Below, in pieces: positions 33,117-42,825 of a stretch of DNA of 49,122 bases. Below the pieces are notes generated by a model, which worked only from the letters and a program-made list of their open reading frames with translations, was not told the DNA's origin and made no database searches. A program made the position numbers and the translations under genes. Where the stretch lies: the NCBI RefSeq assembly GCF_001293775.1, contig NZ_LGLN01000086.1, positions 49,025 to 98,146 of the forward strand. The letters run 5' to 3'. Origin of the DNA: Pseudomonas syringae pv. cilantro (lineage in GTDB: Bacteria > Pseudomonadota > Gammaproteobacteria > Pseudomonadales > Pseudomonadaceae). Position 1 is the stretch's first letter. Each line of letters starts with the position of its first letter.

Positions 33117-36100
33117 GAACCTGACTCCAGTAGGCGATGCTCTCCAGCAACACGGTTTCCTGATAAGGCTTGCTCAGGTACTCGTTGACACCCAAGGCCA
33201 TGGCCCTGTCGCGGTGTTTCTGGCCAGAACGGGAGGTGATCATGATGATCGGCAGACCCTTGAGTTCTTCGTCCTGCCGAATCTGACTGGCCACTTCAAA
33301 ACCGTCCATGCGCGGCATTTCGATGTCCAGCAGCATGATGTCAGGGGTGTGTTCCTGCAACAGGCTCATGGCGTCTATCCCGTCCTTGGCCGTCAGCACG
33401 TGCATGCCGTGCCGTTCGAGCAGGCGGCTGGTCACTTTGCGCACAGTCACCGAATCGTCCACGACCATCACCAGCAGCGGCCTGGCGTGCTCGACCTCGC
33501 TGTACGAGACCGGTGTCAGGCCTCTGAACGGCAGGCCTTGCAAGGTACGGATCTGCGCCATCAGGTCCAGAATCAGCACCACCCGGCCATCGCCCAGAAT
33601 TGTCGCGCCGGAAATGCCCTGCACGCCGGAAAACTGCGGCCCAAGGCTCTTGACCACGATTTCCCGGGAACCGGCCAGCGCATCGACCTGCACAGCCACC
33701 CACTGATCCTGCAAATGCACCAGCAAAACCGGCAGCGGCTGCAACTGGCCGACCAGCCTTGGCGGACTGTTGCCCAGCAGTTCGCCCAGATAGCGCAACT
33801 CATAGCTGCGGCCGCCGTATTGATAACGCGGCGGGACGGTCTGGTAATAGGCATCCAGCTCGTTGGCCATCACGCGCACGATGCCGTCGACGGTATTGAG
33901 CGGCACCGCGTACTGCTCTTCACCACAGGTCACCATCAGCGCACGGTTGACCGACACCGAAATCGGCAGCCGGATACGAAAGCGCGTGCCTTTGCCGGGC
34001 ACCGAGTCGATGACCATCGAGCCACCCAGCTGCTTGACCTCGGCGTGCACCACGTCCATGCCGACACCGCGCCCGGAAATCTGGGTGATGATCTCGCTGG
34101 TGGAAAATCCGGCCTGAAGGATGAACGGCAGCACCTCGTGATCGGACAGGTCGGCGTCCGGGTCGATCATGCCGCGCTTGATGGCCTTGCGCCGCACTGC
34201 CGCCAGATCGACGCCCGAGCCGTCATCACTCAGTTCGATGACGATATCGCCGCCCTCGTACATCAGCTCCAGACTGATCCGGCCCTGCTCCGGCTTGCCA
34301 GCAGCAATGCGCTTCTCAGTGCTTTCCAGGCCATGATCGACGGCGTTGCGCAGCATGTGCTCCAGCGGCGCGACCATGCGTTCCAGCACGTTGCGGTCCA
34401 TTTCCCCCTCGGCATTGCCGACCTCGAAATGCACTTTCTTGTGCAGCTCTGACGCTACCTGACGCACCACGCGGCGCAAGCGCGGCACCAGTCGCTCGAA
34501 CGGCACCATGCGCGTGCGCATCAGACCCTCCTGCAACTGAGTGTTGACCCGCGCCTGTTGCGACAGCAGGGTTTCCGCGTCACGGGTGCGAGCGCCGAGG
34601 GTTTCCTTGAGGTCCATCAGGTCGGACGCAGACTCGAACAGCGCGCGCGACAATTGTTGCAACTGGGAATGGCGGTCCATTTCCAGCGGATCGAATTCTT
34701 CATAGCCCAAACGCTCGGCCTGAACCTGTTCGCGGCTGAGAATCCGGCCTTGCGTCTCCATATCGAGGCGACGCAGTTGATCGCGCATACGTTCGATGGT
34801 GGTTTCCATTTCCACCAGCGCAACCTGCGCGTCGAGCATCTGCTGTTCGATTCGCCCACGAAAAATCGACGTCTCGCCCGCCAGGTTGACCAGGTTTTCC
34901 AGCTGCTCGGCGGGCACCTTGACCATTTCCGGACCGCCACGTTCGGCGTCGGGCTCTGCAACCGGCGCAACCGTCACGACGGGTTCCGGAGTGCTCTCCA
35001 GCGTAGACGCAACCGCCACTCTGGCACCCGGCTCCAGACTGGCCAGGGCGCGAATCTTGTCGATCAACAAGGTGGCGTCGGGCATCGGCTTGTCAGTGCG
35101 CACCGCATCCAGCATGTCGGCCAACACGTCATGACCGCTCTGCAGCAGGCTGATCATCAGTGAATCAGGCTGCATGCTGCCGCTGGACAGCCCTTCGTAA
35201 AGGGTTTCCAGCTCGTGCGCGAGATCGCCGATTGGCGCGATCTCGACCATGCGCGCGCCGCCCTTGAGGGTGTGCAGGTCGCGCAGCAGGTTCTCGACTT
35301 CCAGCATGTTGTGCGGATCGGCCTGCCAGCGGACCAGCGCTGCGCCTGAGCTCTCGATAATGTCAAAACCTTCTTCGAGGAAGATTTCACGCAGCTCGGT
35401 GTCATGCTCGGGCGGTTCTTCGCTCGCCTGAGAGAGCGCCGACGCGTCAGGCTTTGCAATGTGCCGACAGCGACCCAGCGCCGCGATCAGCGCCGAAGGG
35501 TCGCTGAGTGCTTCATGCCGATACAGTTGCTCCAGCAGGATTGCCAGATGGTCATGGCTCTGGTGCAGCAGATCGGCCAGCGCCGGAGAGAAGCCGATAC
35601 GCCGGTCGATCAGGCCTTCGTAAAGATTTTCCAGCTCATGAGCCAGGTCGCCGACCTCGGCCACTTCGGCCATCCGTGCGCCGCCCTTGAGGGTATGCAG
35701 GTCACGTTGCAGCGAGCCCAACGGCGCCGGGTTTTCCGGGTCTGCCAGCCAGCGTTGCAGGGCCTGTCCGGCGCTGTCGAGGATGTCGACGGCTTCTTCC
35801 AGAAATATCTCGACGATCTCGTCGTCCGGGCTGGGAACCTCGGGCTGCACGGCCTCACGGGCCAGTTGTTCGGTCGCCGTGTTGAGCTCTGTCACACTCA
35901 AGGTGTGCTGGCCATCGCTCTTGATCAGACCGGTCGCCGACGGGTCCAGTGCCTCGGCCAGCAGTTCGTGCAGCGCGCGCACGCACTCCGGACGAGGTTC
36001 GACATCCTGACCGGCAGCCACCTGATCGAGCATGTTGATCAACGCTTCATGGGCGTGCTCCGCCTCATCGAAAAACCGCTCGCTGACCGCCAGACTGCTT

Positions 36101-39066
36101 TCTTCGACGGCGCCATACAGGTCAAGCAAGGCCTCGCACAGCTCATCCACCTGGGGCAGATCGGCCAGATGCGCGCCATGCCCCAAGGTGGTCAATTCAT
36201 CCAGCAGCGCGCTCAGCTCCTGACGCTCTCCAGGATGCTGACGCCAGCGCCGCAGCAGGTTTTCAGCGTCGAGGACGATGTCCATGCCTTCGGCCAGAAA
36301 GCTGGCAATCAACTGGGGATTACGCTTGATGCGCAGCCCGTTGTCCGACTCGCGCAGCACTGCGGTAAGCCGGTCGTTGAGCAGCATGCTGGCCGCCTCG
36401 ATCAACTCGGCCGCACCCGGTATTTCGCCCAGCGGGGTGGTGTCCAGCTGTTCCAGACCGAGGCGCAACAGCGGCTCGGCGCTGCGCAACAGGTTCAGTT
36501 CAGGCGTGCCGATGTCGATCAGGTTGGCCTTGTACTCGCGAACCAGTTGATCGAGCGGGCTCGCCAGTTCGGCAATCGGCAAGACGCCGGCCATGTGTGC
36601 GCTGCCTTTGAGCGTATGCAGGGCGCGCAGCACGCTGTCGCTGATCGACGGCGAACTCGCTCGCTCGGCAGTGTCGAGGAAGCGGCTCAAGGTGCCCAGA
36701 TGGCCCTGCGCTTCCTGACGGAAAATCTCCAGTAACTGCGGATCGAGCGGTTCGCCTGAGGCAGGATCGGCAGACCTCGCCAGCGGCGCCGGCTCAAGAC
36801 CGTTGGCCAGCGCGTGGGCGCGGGCCGCCAGCAGGTCGACATCGTTGCGCTGGCGCTGCGCGTCATCGGCAAAATCGCGGATCACCGACGGCAGCAGCGC
36901 CAGCACCTCGTGCATCAGCTGTTGCACCTCAAGGCCCGGCAGCACATTGCCTTCAAGCACCCGATTGAGCAGGTTTTCGACCGCCCAGGCCAGTTCGCTG
37001 AGGATCAGCGCGCGCACCATCCGCCCGCTGCCCTTGAGCGTGTGGAACGCCCGGCGCACTTCGGTCAGCGCCGTGCTGTCCCAATGGCCGCCGCTGCTCA
37101 GCGAGGCAAACCAGCGCGGCAGGTATTCACGCAGTGCATCGAGTACTTCGTCGGCCTCTTCGAGAAACACATCGCGCAACTCGTCGTCGACCTTCTCCTC
37201 GTCAGCGGCGGGCGGCAGCAAGCTGGTCGGGACGTTGCGAGCAGGCGGATTGACCGCAGACACCGGGCTGGCGAGCACCTGAGCGATCGTCTGTGTCGGG
37301 CTGACCAGCGCTTTGCGGTCGTCCAGTTCGAGCAGTTCGTCCTGAGTGATGATTTCGTCGAGCAGCGGCACTTCCAGGGTGTCCGCTGCGGGTGAATAGC
37401 CCAGCCGCGCCAGGCTTTGCCGGGCCATGTCGAGAATCTGATCGCCCGGTGCCTCGTGGTCTTCGAGCAGGCGCTCCAGGTAGTACTCGATCGCGCTGAT
37501 CGTGTCGGCCAGACAATCGAGCTGCACCCAGCCTGGCCGGGTGTCGTCGACCAGCAGGTGCTCCTGAATGTATTCGTTGCAGGCCGCAAGCAGGCTCGCC
37601 GCGCGTGCCAGCGGAATCATCGCCAGCGCACCGCGCACCTGCACCAGCAGGGCACACAGCGAGTCAAGCCGCTGGCGGTCCCACTCGCCGTCGATGTAAT
37701 CGACGATCACGTCCTTGGCCTGCTGCAACACGATGCGCGCTTCGCGAATCACCAGTTGATGGATCTGGGTCAGATCGGTGGTCGGCAGGCGGCTTTCTTC
37801 AAGGCTGGACGGCTCATTGCTGCCGGCCATGCCGGCGAGGGTCGATTCGACATACAGCAAGGCCCCCGCCACATCCATCAGCGCGGCATCGCTGGGTTCG
37901 CGCTGGCCCTGCGCCAGACCCTGCACGACGGTCAGTTGATCGATGATCACCTTGCGCGGCTGGCCAAAACCCAGCACCGCCAGGGTATCGGCAATCTGCC
38001 GCAGCGGCGGCAGTAACGCGTTGAGTTCGCTGACGTGCTGACGGTCGCCACGCACGAATACATCGAGCCGCTCTTTGACCCGCACCAGCCCTTCGCACAA
38101 GGCCACGATGACCGAGCGCATGGCATCGCGGTCAGGCCCGGCCATCCGAGCGCGCTCTTCATCGACCACGTCGTCGCCGGGCAAGGCATCCGCCAGCGCG
38201 TACTGATCCTTGAGATCAAGCATCTTCGGCGCCAGGCTGTCGGACTTGGCGATGTAGAACAGCAGGCTCTTCAGCAATTCTTCAGGCGCGGGCTGATTGA
38301 TCCCCGCCACGCCCTGTTCGGTCAGACGCTTGAGTTCCTTGTCGGCATCCTTCAGCAGGCTGCGCAGCGCCGGGCTGTTGGTGAAATTGCCATTGAGCAT
38401 GGTTTCGACCAGTGCCGTGGCGATTCGCCAGAGTGGCCCCAGCGGCGCGTCTTCACACAACTGTTCCAGCCGGGCAAAGACTTTTGCCATGTAACCGAGC
38501 TGGGTCTGCACGCCCTGCTCGCGCATCAGGCCGGCCAGTGCGGCCTGTAACGTCTGGCGCAGTTTGCGCAAAAGGTTGAGCAGTTCAGGCGTGTTGCGCC
38601 GCGCCAGTGCTTCGTCGTCGAGTGGCGGGACACTGACCAGTTGCGGGGCAAACAGGCTGGTTTCCGACAGCAGGCTTTCGCCCCGCGCACTGCGCAGGTC
38701 GTTGAGCAGCGGCAAAACCACCAGCGGCAGGTCGCGACGGGCTGAATGTATGCGGTCCAGATAAATCGGCAGCTGGCTCATGGCCTGAATCAGCAGTTGC
38801 TCGGACTCCACAGGATGGCTGACGCGATTCTGCTGCACTGCCAGCGCCAGTTGCTCGATTTCCTCGGCCAGCAGCGCGGCGCCATAGAACTCGATCATTT
38901 GCAGGCTGCCGTGAACCTGGTGCACCAGGTCCAGACAGCGGGCCATCGCCGCACTGTCGGCCGGGTCTTCGATGAACGCGTCGAGCGCCTGGCGAGCTTG
39001 ACGCAGCGTCTCGGCAATCTCGCCCTTGAGCCATTCCAGGGCCACGTAATCGTGACGATCAGCCAT
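33109..39066 (-). CDS. chpA: Hybrid chemotaxis-type sensor kinase ChpA (PilL) with multiple HPt domains
   Basis: This is a 1985-residue kinase of the twitching-motility chemosensory system. Four canonical HPt domains carry phospho-histidines H675, H817, H1124 and H1265 (each in LHTLKG or FHTLKG). A fifth module has T959 in place of His (LTTLGHGAH). Two N-terminal modules are degenerate (around H49-H52 and LVQVRGALAMI). The dimerisation/H-box region starts near 1385, the HATPase N-box near 1567 (HMLRNAVDHGLES) and the G-box near 1664 (GRGVGMD). A CheW-like domain (about 1705-1845) and a C-terminal receiver with D1914 follow. P. aeruginosa ChpA is about 2470 residues, so this form is shorter. 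It phosphorylates PilG and PilH. Confidence 0.95.
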   Translation of the reverse strand: MADRHDYVALEWLKGEIAETLRQARQALDAFIEDPADSAAMARCLDLVHQVHGSLQMIEFYGAALLAEEIEQLALAVQQNRVSHPVESEQLLIQAMSQLPIYLDRIHSARRDLPLVVLPLLNDLRSARGESLLSETSLFAPQLVSVPPLDDEALARRNTPELLNLLRKLRQTLQAALAGLMREQGVQTQLGYMAKVFARLEQLCEDAPLGPLWRIATALVETMLNGNFTNSPALRSLLKDADKELKRLTEQGVAGINQPAPEELLKSLLFYIAKSDSLAPKMLDLKDQYALADALPGDDVVDEERARMAGPDRDAMRSVIVALCEGLVRVKERLDVFVRGDRQHVSELNALLPPLRQIADTLAVLGFGQPRKVIIDQLTVVQGLAQGQREPSDAALMDVAGALLYVESTLAGMAGSNEPSSLEESRLPTTDLTQIHQLVIREARIVLQQAKDVIVDYIDGEWDRQRLDSLCALLVQVRGALAMIPLARAASLLAACNEYIQEHLLVDDTRPGWVQLDCLADTISAIEYYLERLLEDHEAPGDQILDMARQSLARLGYSPAADTLEVPLLDEIITQDELLELDDRKALVSPTQTIAQVLASPVSAVNPPARNVPTSLLPPAADEEKVDDELRDVFLEEADEVLDALREYLPRWFASLSSGGHWDSTALTEVRRAFHTLKGSGRMVRALILSELAWAVENLLNRVLEGNVLPGLEVQQLMHEVLALLPSVIRDFADDAQRQRNDVDLLAARAHALANGLEPAPLARSADPASGEPLDPQLLEIFRQEAQGHLGTLSRFLDTAERASSPSISDSVLRALHTLKGSAHMAGVLPIAELASPLDQLVREYKANLIDIGTPELNLLRSAEPLLRLGLEQLDTTPLGEIPGAAELIEAASMLLNDRLTAVLRESDNGLRIKRNPQLIASFLAEGMDIVLDAENLLRRWRQHPGERQELSALLDELTTLGHGAHLADLPQVDELCEALLDLYGAVEESSLAVSERFFDEAEHAHEALINMLDQVAAGQDVEPRPECVRALHELLAEALDPSATGLIKSDGQHTLSVTELNTATEQLAREAVQPEVPSPDDEIVEIFLEEAVDILDSAGQALQRWLADPENPAPLGSLQRDLHTLKGGARMAEVAEVGDLAHELENLYEGLIDRRIGFSPALADLLHQSHDHLAILLEQLYRHEALSDPSALIAALGRCRHIAKPDASALSQASEEPPEHDTELREIFLEEGFDIIESSGAALVRWQADPHNMLEVENLLRDLHTLKGGARMVEIAPIGDLAHELETLYEGLSSGSMQPDSLMISLLQSGHDVLADMLDAVRTDKPMPDATLLIDKIRALASLEPGARVAVASTLESTPEPVVTVAPVAEPDAERGGPEMVKVPAEQLENLVNLAGETSIFRGRIEQQMLDAQVALVEMETTIERMRDQLRRLDMETQGRILSREQVQAERLGYEEFDPLEMDRHSQLQQLSRALFESASDLMDLKETLGARTRDAETLLSQQARVNTQLQEGLMRTRMVPFERLVPRLRRVVRQVASELHKKVHFEVGNAEGEMDRNVLERMVAPLEHMLRNAVDHGLESTEKRIAAGKPEQGRISLELMYEGGDIVIELSDDGSGVDLAAVRRKAIKRGMIDPDADLSDHEVLPFILQAGFSTSEIITQISGRGVGMDVVHAEVKQLGGSMVIDSVPGKGTRFRIRLPISVSVNRALMVTCGEEQYAVPLNTVDGIVRVMANELDAYYQTVPPRYQYGGRSYELRYLGELLGNSPPRLVGQLQPLPVLLVHLQDQWVAVQVDALAGSREIVVKSLGPQFSGVQGISGATILGDGRVVLILDLMAQIRTLQGLPFRGLTPVSYSEVEHARPLLVMVVDDSVTVRKVTSRLLERHGMHVLTAKDGIDAMSLLQEHTPDIMLLDIEMPRMDGFEVASQIRQDEELKGLPIIMITSRSGQKHRDRAMALGVNEYLSKPYQETVLLESIAYWSQVHV

Positions 39067-39113
39067 GACGATTTCCGCCTGTTATCCCATGAAGAGTGTT
39101 CATTTTTTGAACA

Positions 39114-41156
39114 TCATCCGATCTTCTTCGAGGGTGGCAGGGTGAATCCCGAGACCGAGCGGCGCATTTCGCTGGCCATTTTTGCCAGGTTACCGATGCT
39201 CTCGGCCGTCGCGGCGGTGCCCGAGGTCGTCTGCGAGGTAGTCTGCTGAATCACGGTCATGGTCTTAGAAATCTGCCCGGCGGACTCGGCCTGTTGATGG
39301 GCGGCGTCGGTGATACTTTCGATCAGTTCGGCCAGCACCCTGGAAACCCCTTCGATTTCGCCGAGCGCTACGCCAGCGTCCTGCGCCAGCCGCGCGCCGC
39401 GCACCACTTCACTAGTTGTCTGCTCCATGGAGATGACCGCTTCGTTGGTGTCGTTCTGAATGGCGCGCACCAGGGTTTCGATCTGCTTGGTGGCGGACGA
39501 CGAGCGCTCGGCCAGCCGCTGCACTTCGTCGGCAACCACCGCAAAGCCTCGCCCGGCATCACCGGCCATGGAGGCCTGAATCGCTGCGTTGAGGGCCAGA
39601 ATGTTGGTCTGGTCGGCAATGTCGTCAATCAGGCTGACAATGTCGCCAATTTCCTGCGAAGACTCGCCCAGCCGCTTGATACGCTTGGAGGTGTCCTGAA
39701 TCTGTTCGCGGATGTTGTCCATGCCGTGAATGGTGTTGTGCACCACTTCGTTGCCCTTGTTGGCAATCGCCACCGAACGCTCTGCCACCGCCGAGGACTC
39801 CGACGCATTGGCCGACACCTGGTCGATGGACGCTGCCATGTCGTTGACGGCAGTCGACGCCGCGCTGATCTGCAACGCCTGATGCTCGGACGCCGCCGAC
39901 AGTTGCATGGCCGTGGCCTGGGTTTCGGTGACTGCAGAAGCGACCTGTTCAGCCGTCAGGTTGATGGTCACTACCAGTTCGCGCAGCCGGTCGATGGAGT
40001 AATTGATGGAGTCGGCAATCGCGCCGGTGAAATCCTCGGTCACCGAGGCCGTCACGGTCAGGTCGCCGTCCGCCAGGCTTTCGATCTCATCGAGCAGACG
40101 CATGATCGCGTTCTGGTTGCGCTCGCTCTTCTGCGCGGTTTCACGCAGCTGTCGATTGGTCTCGCGGACCATTATCAGGCCGATCAGGATGATCGACATC
40201 AGCGCAAGCAAACCCAGCACGTAGCCACCGACGGTGTTCATGGTGCGGCGTTTGGCAAGGTTTTCCAGGCTGTTGGCGAGCATCGACGTTTCATCGAGCA
40301 GGGTTTGCGAGGTGTTGAAGATGTTCCCGGACGCTTCACGCACCTGATACAGCTCGGGCGATGTTTCGAGAATCTCGTCCACCGAACCGGACACGAACTC
40401 GAACAGCTCGGCGATCTCCGCCAGTCGCGCGCGCGCGTCGCGGTCTTCGACCTGCGAGATGCGCAGCGTCGCATTGCCTTCCAGCATGCCGTTCAGCACG
40501 CGGCCGAACTGGCTGGCGTCGCGGCCAAAGGCATCGGCAGCCTGAACGGCGGTTTCATCACCGGCCAGCACGGTATTCACCGAACCGAGAATCCGTTCGG
40601 CCAGCAGCGCCTGACGCTGGGCGACCACCACTTGCGCGGCGGGCGCACGGCTTTGCAGGAGAATCTCGACGACTTTCTCGTATTCGGCCTGCAACTGGGG
40701 GATGGTTTCCGCCAGGGTTGCCGCCACCTGGTGCAGCGACAGCACCGTCTGTTCGCTGGCCAGAATCACGTCGGTGCTCTTGCGCAGCCCTTCCCAATCT
40801 TTCTGCACGGTGCGCAGCTCGTCGCGGATCAGATCCGGTGCGGCGGGGAGCCCGGTGGCGGGGTCGCCTTTTCTCAGGTAGCCCCAGCGCACGTCGAAAT
40901 CGTTGCGGGCGTCGGCCAGCAATTTGAACGCCGGGGTTTTGCCCGAAGCTGCTTCGGTGGCGTTCTTGGCAATGCGCTGCGACAGAACGCGCAGTTCGCC
41001 AGCATGCCCGATGTATTGCTTGTCGTAATTCGACTGAGTATTGAGGTAAGCAAAGTTGGCGAACAGCAACATGATGAAAACAATCAGCGCGACGAACAGC
41101 AGAATAATCTGCGTCCGGCTTCGTGCGCCTTCCAATGACCTGCCTGTATTACCCAT
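39114..41156 (-). CDS. pilJ: Twitching-motility chemoreceptor PilJ
   Basis: This is a 680-residue methyl-accepting-chemotaxis-type receptor. TM1 lies at about 17-38, a long periplasmic helical sensor at about 39-300, TM2 at about 305-327 (VLGLLALMSIILIGLIMV), then HAMP and a signalling domain. Its hairpin tip region reads ADQTNILALNAAIQASMAGDAGRGFAVVADEVQRLAERS, of which the last part is the family signature. It senses pilus/surface contact or ligands and feeds ChpA through PilI. The ATG at 41156 is preferred to the preceding TTG. It is followed after 47 bp directly by chpA; the pilK methyltransferase normally found here is absent. Confidence 0.95.
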   Translation of the reverse strand: MGNTGRSLEGARSRTQIILLFVALIVFIMLLFANFAYLNTQSNYDKQYIGHAGELRVLSQRIAKNATEAASGKTPAFKLLADARNDFDVRWGYLRKGDPATGLPAAPDLIRDELRTVQKDWEGLRKSTDVILASEQTVLSLHQVAATLAETIPQLQAEYEKVVEILLQSRAPAAQVVVAQRQALLAERILGSVNTVLAGDETAVQAADAFGRDASQFGRVLNGMLEGNATLRISQVEDRDARARLAEIAELFEFVSGSVDEILETSPELYQVREASGNIFNTSQTLLDETSMLANSLENLAKRRTMNTVGGYVLGLLALMSIILIGLIMVRETNRQLRETAQKSERNQNAIMRLLDEIESLADGDLTVTASVTEDFTGAIADSINYSIDRLRELVVTINLTAEQVASAVTETQATAMQLSAASEHQALQISAASTAVNDMAASIDQVSANASESSAVAERSVAIANKGNEVVHNTIHGMDNIREQIQDTSKRIKRLGESSQEIGDIVSLIDDIADQTNILALNAAIQASMAGDAGRGFAVVADEVQRLAERSSSATKQIETLVRAIQNDTNEAVISMEQTTSEVVRGARLAQDAGVALGEIEGVSRVLAELIESITDAAHQQAESAGQISKTMTVIQQTTSQTTSGTAATAESIGNLAKMASEMRRSVSGFTLPPSKKIG

Positions 41157-41202
41157 CAATCAGGCCCCCGCCTAAATCATATAAAACAAACCGTGCCACA
41201 CT

Positions 41203-41742
41203 CTAGGACGCCAGATCCCTGAAATCTTCGGACTGCACGACCGCCCACGGGCTGAACACCTGCCAGACCTGCTCGCGAATGAATTGCCCGCGCAGAAACG
41301 GCACCATGCGCTGTTCCACGTCTTGCGGTATCTGGGGTATGAGGCTCGGCTGACTGAAGCGTTGCATGCCGAACACCTCATCCACCAGCAAGCCGGTGAA
41401 CACATCGCTGTGTTCGACCACCAGTACCCGCCGCTGCCTGCGGACCGGCACCATCTCATGACCGAAGAAGCCGCACAGGTCCATGATCGGCAGCAGCCGG
41501 CCACGCAGGTTGGCGACGCCTACCACCCAGGGTTTCACGCCCGGCATGGCGGCATAACGGGGTTCATGGAGAATTTCGGCGATTTCGCCGATAGGCGCCA
41601 CAAAACGCTGCTCGCCCATGCGAAAACCAATGCCGATCCAGTCCTGCTGATGGGCTTCCTGCAACGGCAGCCCGGCCGCCAGCGAACGGCAACGCCGATC
41701 CATGTCCAGCAGCAGTTCAAAGGCGGTACGAGGCTCAGCCAT
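41203..41742 (-). CDS. pilI: CheW-like coupling protein PilI
   Basis: This 179-residue cytoplasmic protein has a single CheW domain (about 30-165; GIGFRMGEQRFVAPIGEIAEIL, PWVVGVANLRGRLLPIMDLCGFFG, HSDVFTGLLVDEVFGMQRF). It links the receptor PilJ to the kinase ChpA. The ATG at 41742 has GGGA upstream and lies 14 bp after the pilH stop. Full length compared with P. aeruginosa PilI (178 residues). Confidence 0.95.
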   Translation of the reverse strand: MAEPRTAFELLLDMDRRCRSLAAGLPLQEAHQQDWIGIGFRMGEQRFVAPIGEIAEILHEPRYAAMPGVKPWVVGVANLRGRLLPIMDLCGFFGHEMVPVRRQRRVLVVEHSDVFTGLLVDEVFGMQRFSQPSLIPQIPQDVEQRMVPFLRGQFIREQVWQVFSPWAVVQSEDFRDLAS

Positions 41743-41756
41743 GGTAATCCCGGCAA

Positions 41757-42122
41757 TCAGCCGGCCAGCACCGCGTTCAGGGTTTTCATCAGGGTTTCTT
41801 CATCCACCGGCTTGGTCAGGTAATCCCGCGCACCCTGGCGTTTGCCCCAGACCTTGTCGGTTTCCTGATCCTTGGTGGTGATCATGATCACCGGAATATT
41901 GCTGGTGTCGGCATCTTTGGTCAGTTGGCGCGTGGCCTGAAAGCCGTTGAGACCCGGCATGACGATGTCCATCAATACAGCGTCAGGCTTTTCCTGACGG
42001 GCCAGCGCCACGCCGTCAGCACCGTTCTCGGCTTTCAGCACTTCGTGACCGTGCTTTTCCAGCATGCCGGTGAGTTTGTACATTTCAGTCGGCGAATCAT
42101 CGACGATCAATATTCGAGCCAT
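41757..42122 (-). CDS. pilH: Single-domain response regulator PilH
   Basis: This 121-residue CheY-like receiver has acidic pocket D8-D9, phospho-acceptor D52 (VLMDIVMPGLNG) and switch lysine in YLTKPVDEE. PilH antagonises PilG and promotes pilus retraction or phosphate drainage in P. aeruginosa. It follows pilG by 46 bp and precedes pilI by 14 bp in the operon. Confidence 0.95.
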   Translation of the reverse strand: MARILIVDDSPTEMYKLTGMLEKHGHEVLKAENGADGVALARQEKPDAVLMDIVMPGLNGFQATRQLTKDADTSNIPVIMITTKDQETDKVWGKRQGARDYLTKPVDEETLMKTLNAVLAG

Positions 42123-42168
42123 GGGTGTTCCCCGTCAGATTACGAGCGCGCGACATCAGGCGCGGGCG

Positions 42169-42579
42169 TCACGATAGATGTTGTTCTGCTGCAACGAAAC
42201 CCGGCACATGAGCCTTGATGGCGCTGAGCAGTTCTTCCTTGTTGAAAGGCTTGGTCAAAAACTGATCGGAACCGACAATCCGCCCCTTGGCCTTGTCGAA
42301 CAGCCCGTCCTTCGACGACAGCATAATGACCGGCGTCGACTTGAATGCCCGGTTGTTCTTGATCAGCGCGCAGGTCTGATAGCCGTCCAGACGCGGCATC
42401 ATGATATCGACGAATATGATTCGCGGGTGGTTATCGGCAATCTTGGCCAGCGCGTCGAAACCGTCTATCGCAGTGATGACTTCGCAGCCTGCGTTTCTGA
42501 GCAGCGTTTCGGCGGTGCGGCGGATGGTCTTCGAGTCATCGATGACCATGACTTTCAAGGCGGAGGCGTGTTGTTCCAT
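42169..42579 (-). CDS. pilG: Single-domain response regulator PilG
   Basis: This 136-residue receiver (MEQHASALKVMVIDDSKTIRR) has D14-D15 in the acidic pocket, phospho-acceptor D58 (FVDIMMPRLDG) and the FLTKPFNKEE lysine. PilG promotes pilus extension. In P. aeruginosa it also activates CyaB and binds FimL. The start at 42579 gives the family N-terminus; longer in-frame starts at 42630 and 42594 exist, and GGAAGAG upstream can serve 42579. First gene of the pil-chp operon and divergent from gshB across 246 bp, in which I could not place a confident promoter. Confidence 0.95.
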   Translation of the reverse strand: MEQHASALKVMVIDDSKTIRRTAETLLRNAGCEVITAIDGFDALAKIADNHPRIIFVDIMMPRLDGYQTCALIKNNRAFKSTPVIMLSSKDGLFDKAKGRIVGSDQFLTKPFNKEELLSAIKAHVPGFVAAEQHLS

Positions 42580-42825
42580 AAGCTGCTCTTCCATCGCCGC
42601 AGCGAATTTTTTGCGCATTCTGCGAGGCACTGAGAGCCTGACGGTATCGCTTCATTGATCCACAGGGACCGAAGACCGGATGCCGAGCCTTTTTAGCACA
42701 CTCTCCAGACGCAATCCATAAAGCGCACCGTGGCAGGCCTGCCTCTTGACCGGGAGCACTCGGAGCGCCACCCTGATGCCAATTTTATGGCCGTTGCGGC
42801 CCTTACCGATCAGAGGATATTGCCC

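Noticed and set aside
39294..41138. A 614-codon open frame antisense to pilJ
   Set aside because: Shadow of the conserved pilJ coding strand; composition is Arg/Gly/His-rich with no domain.
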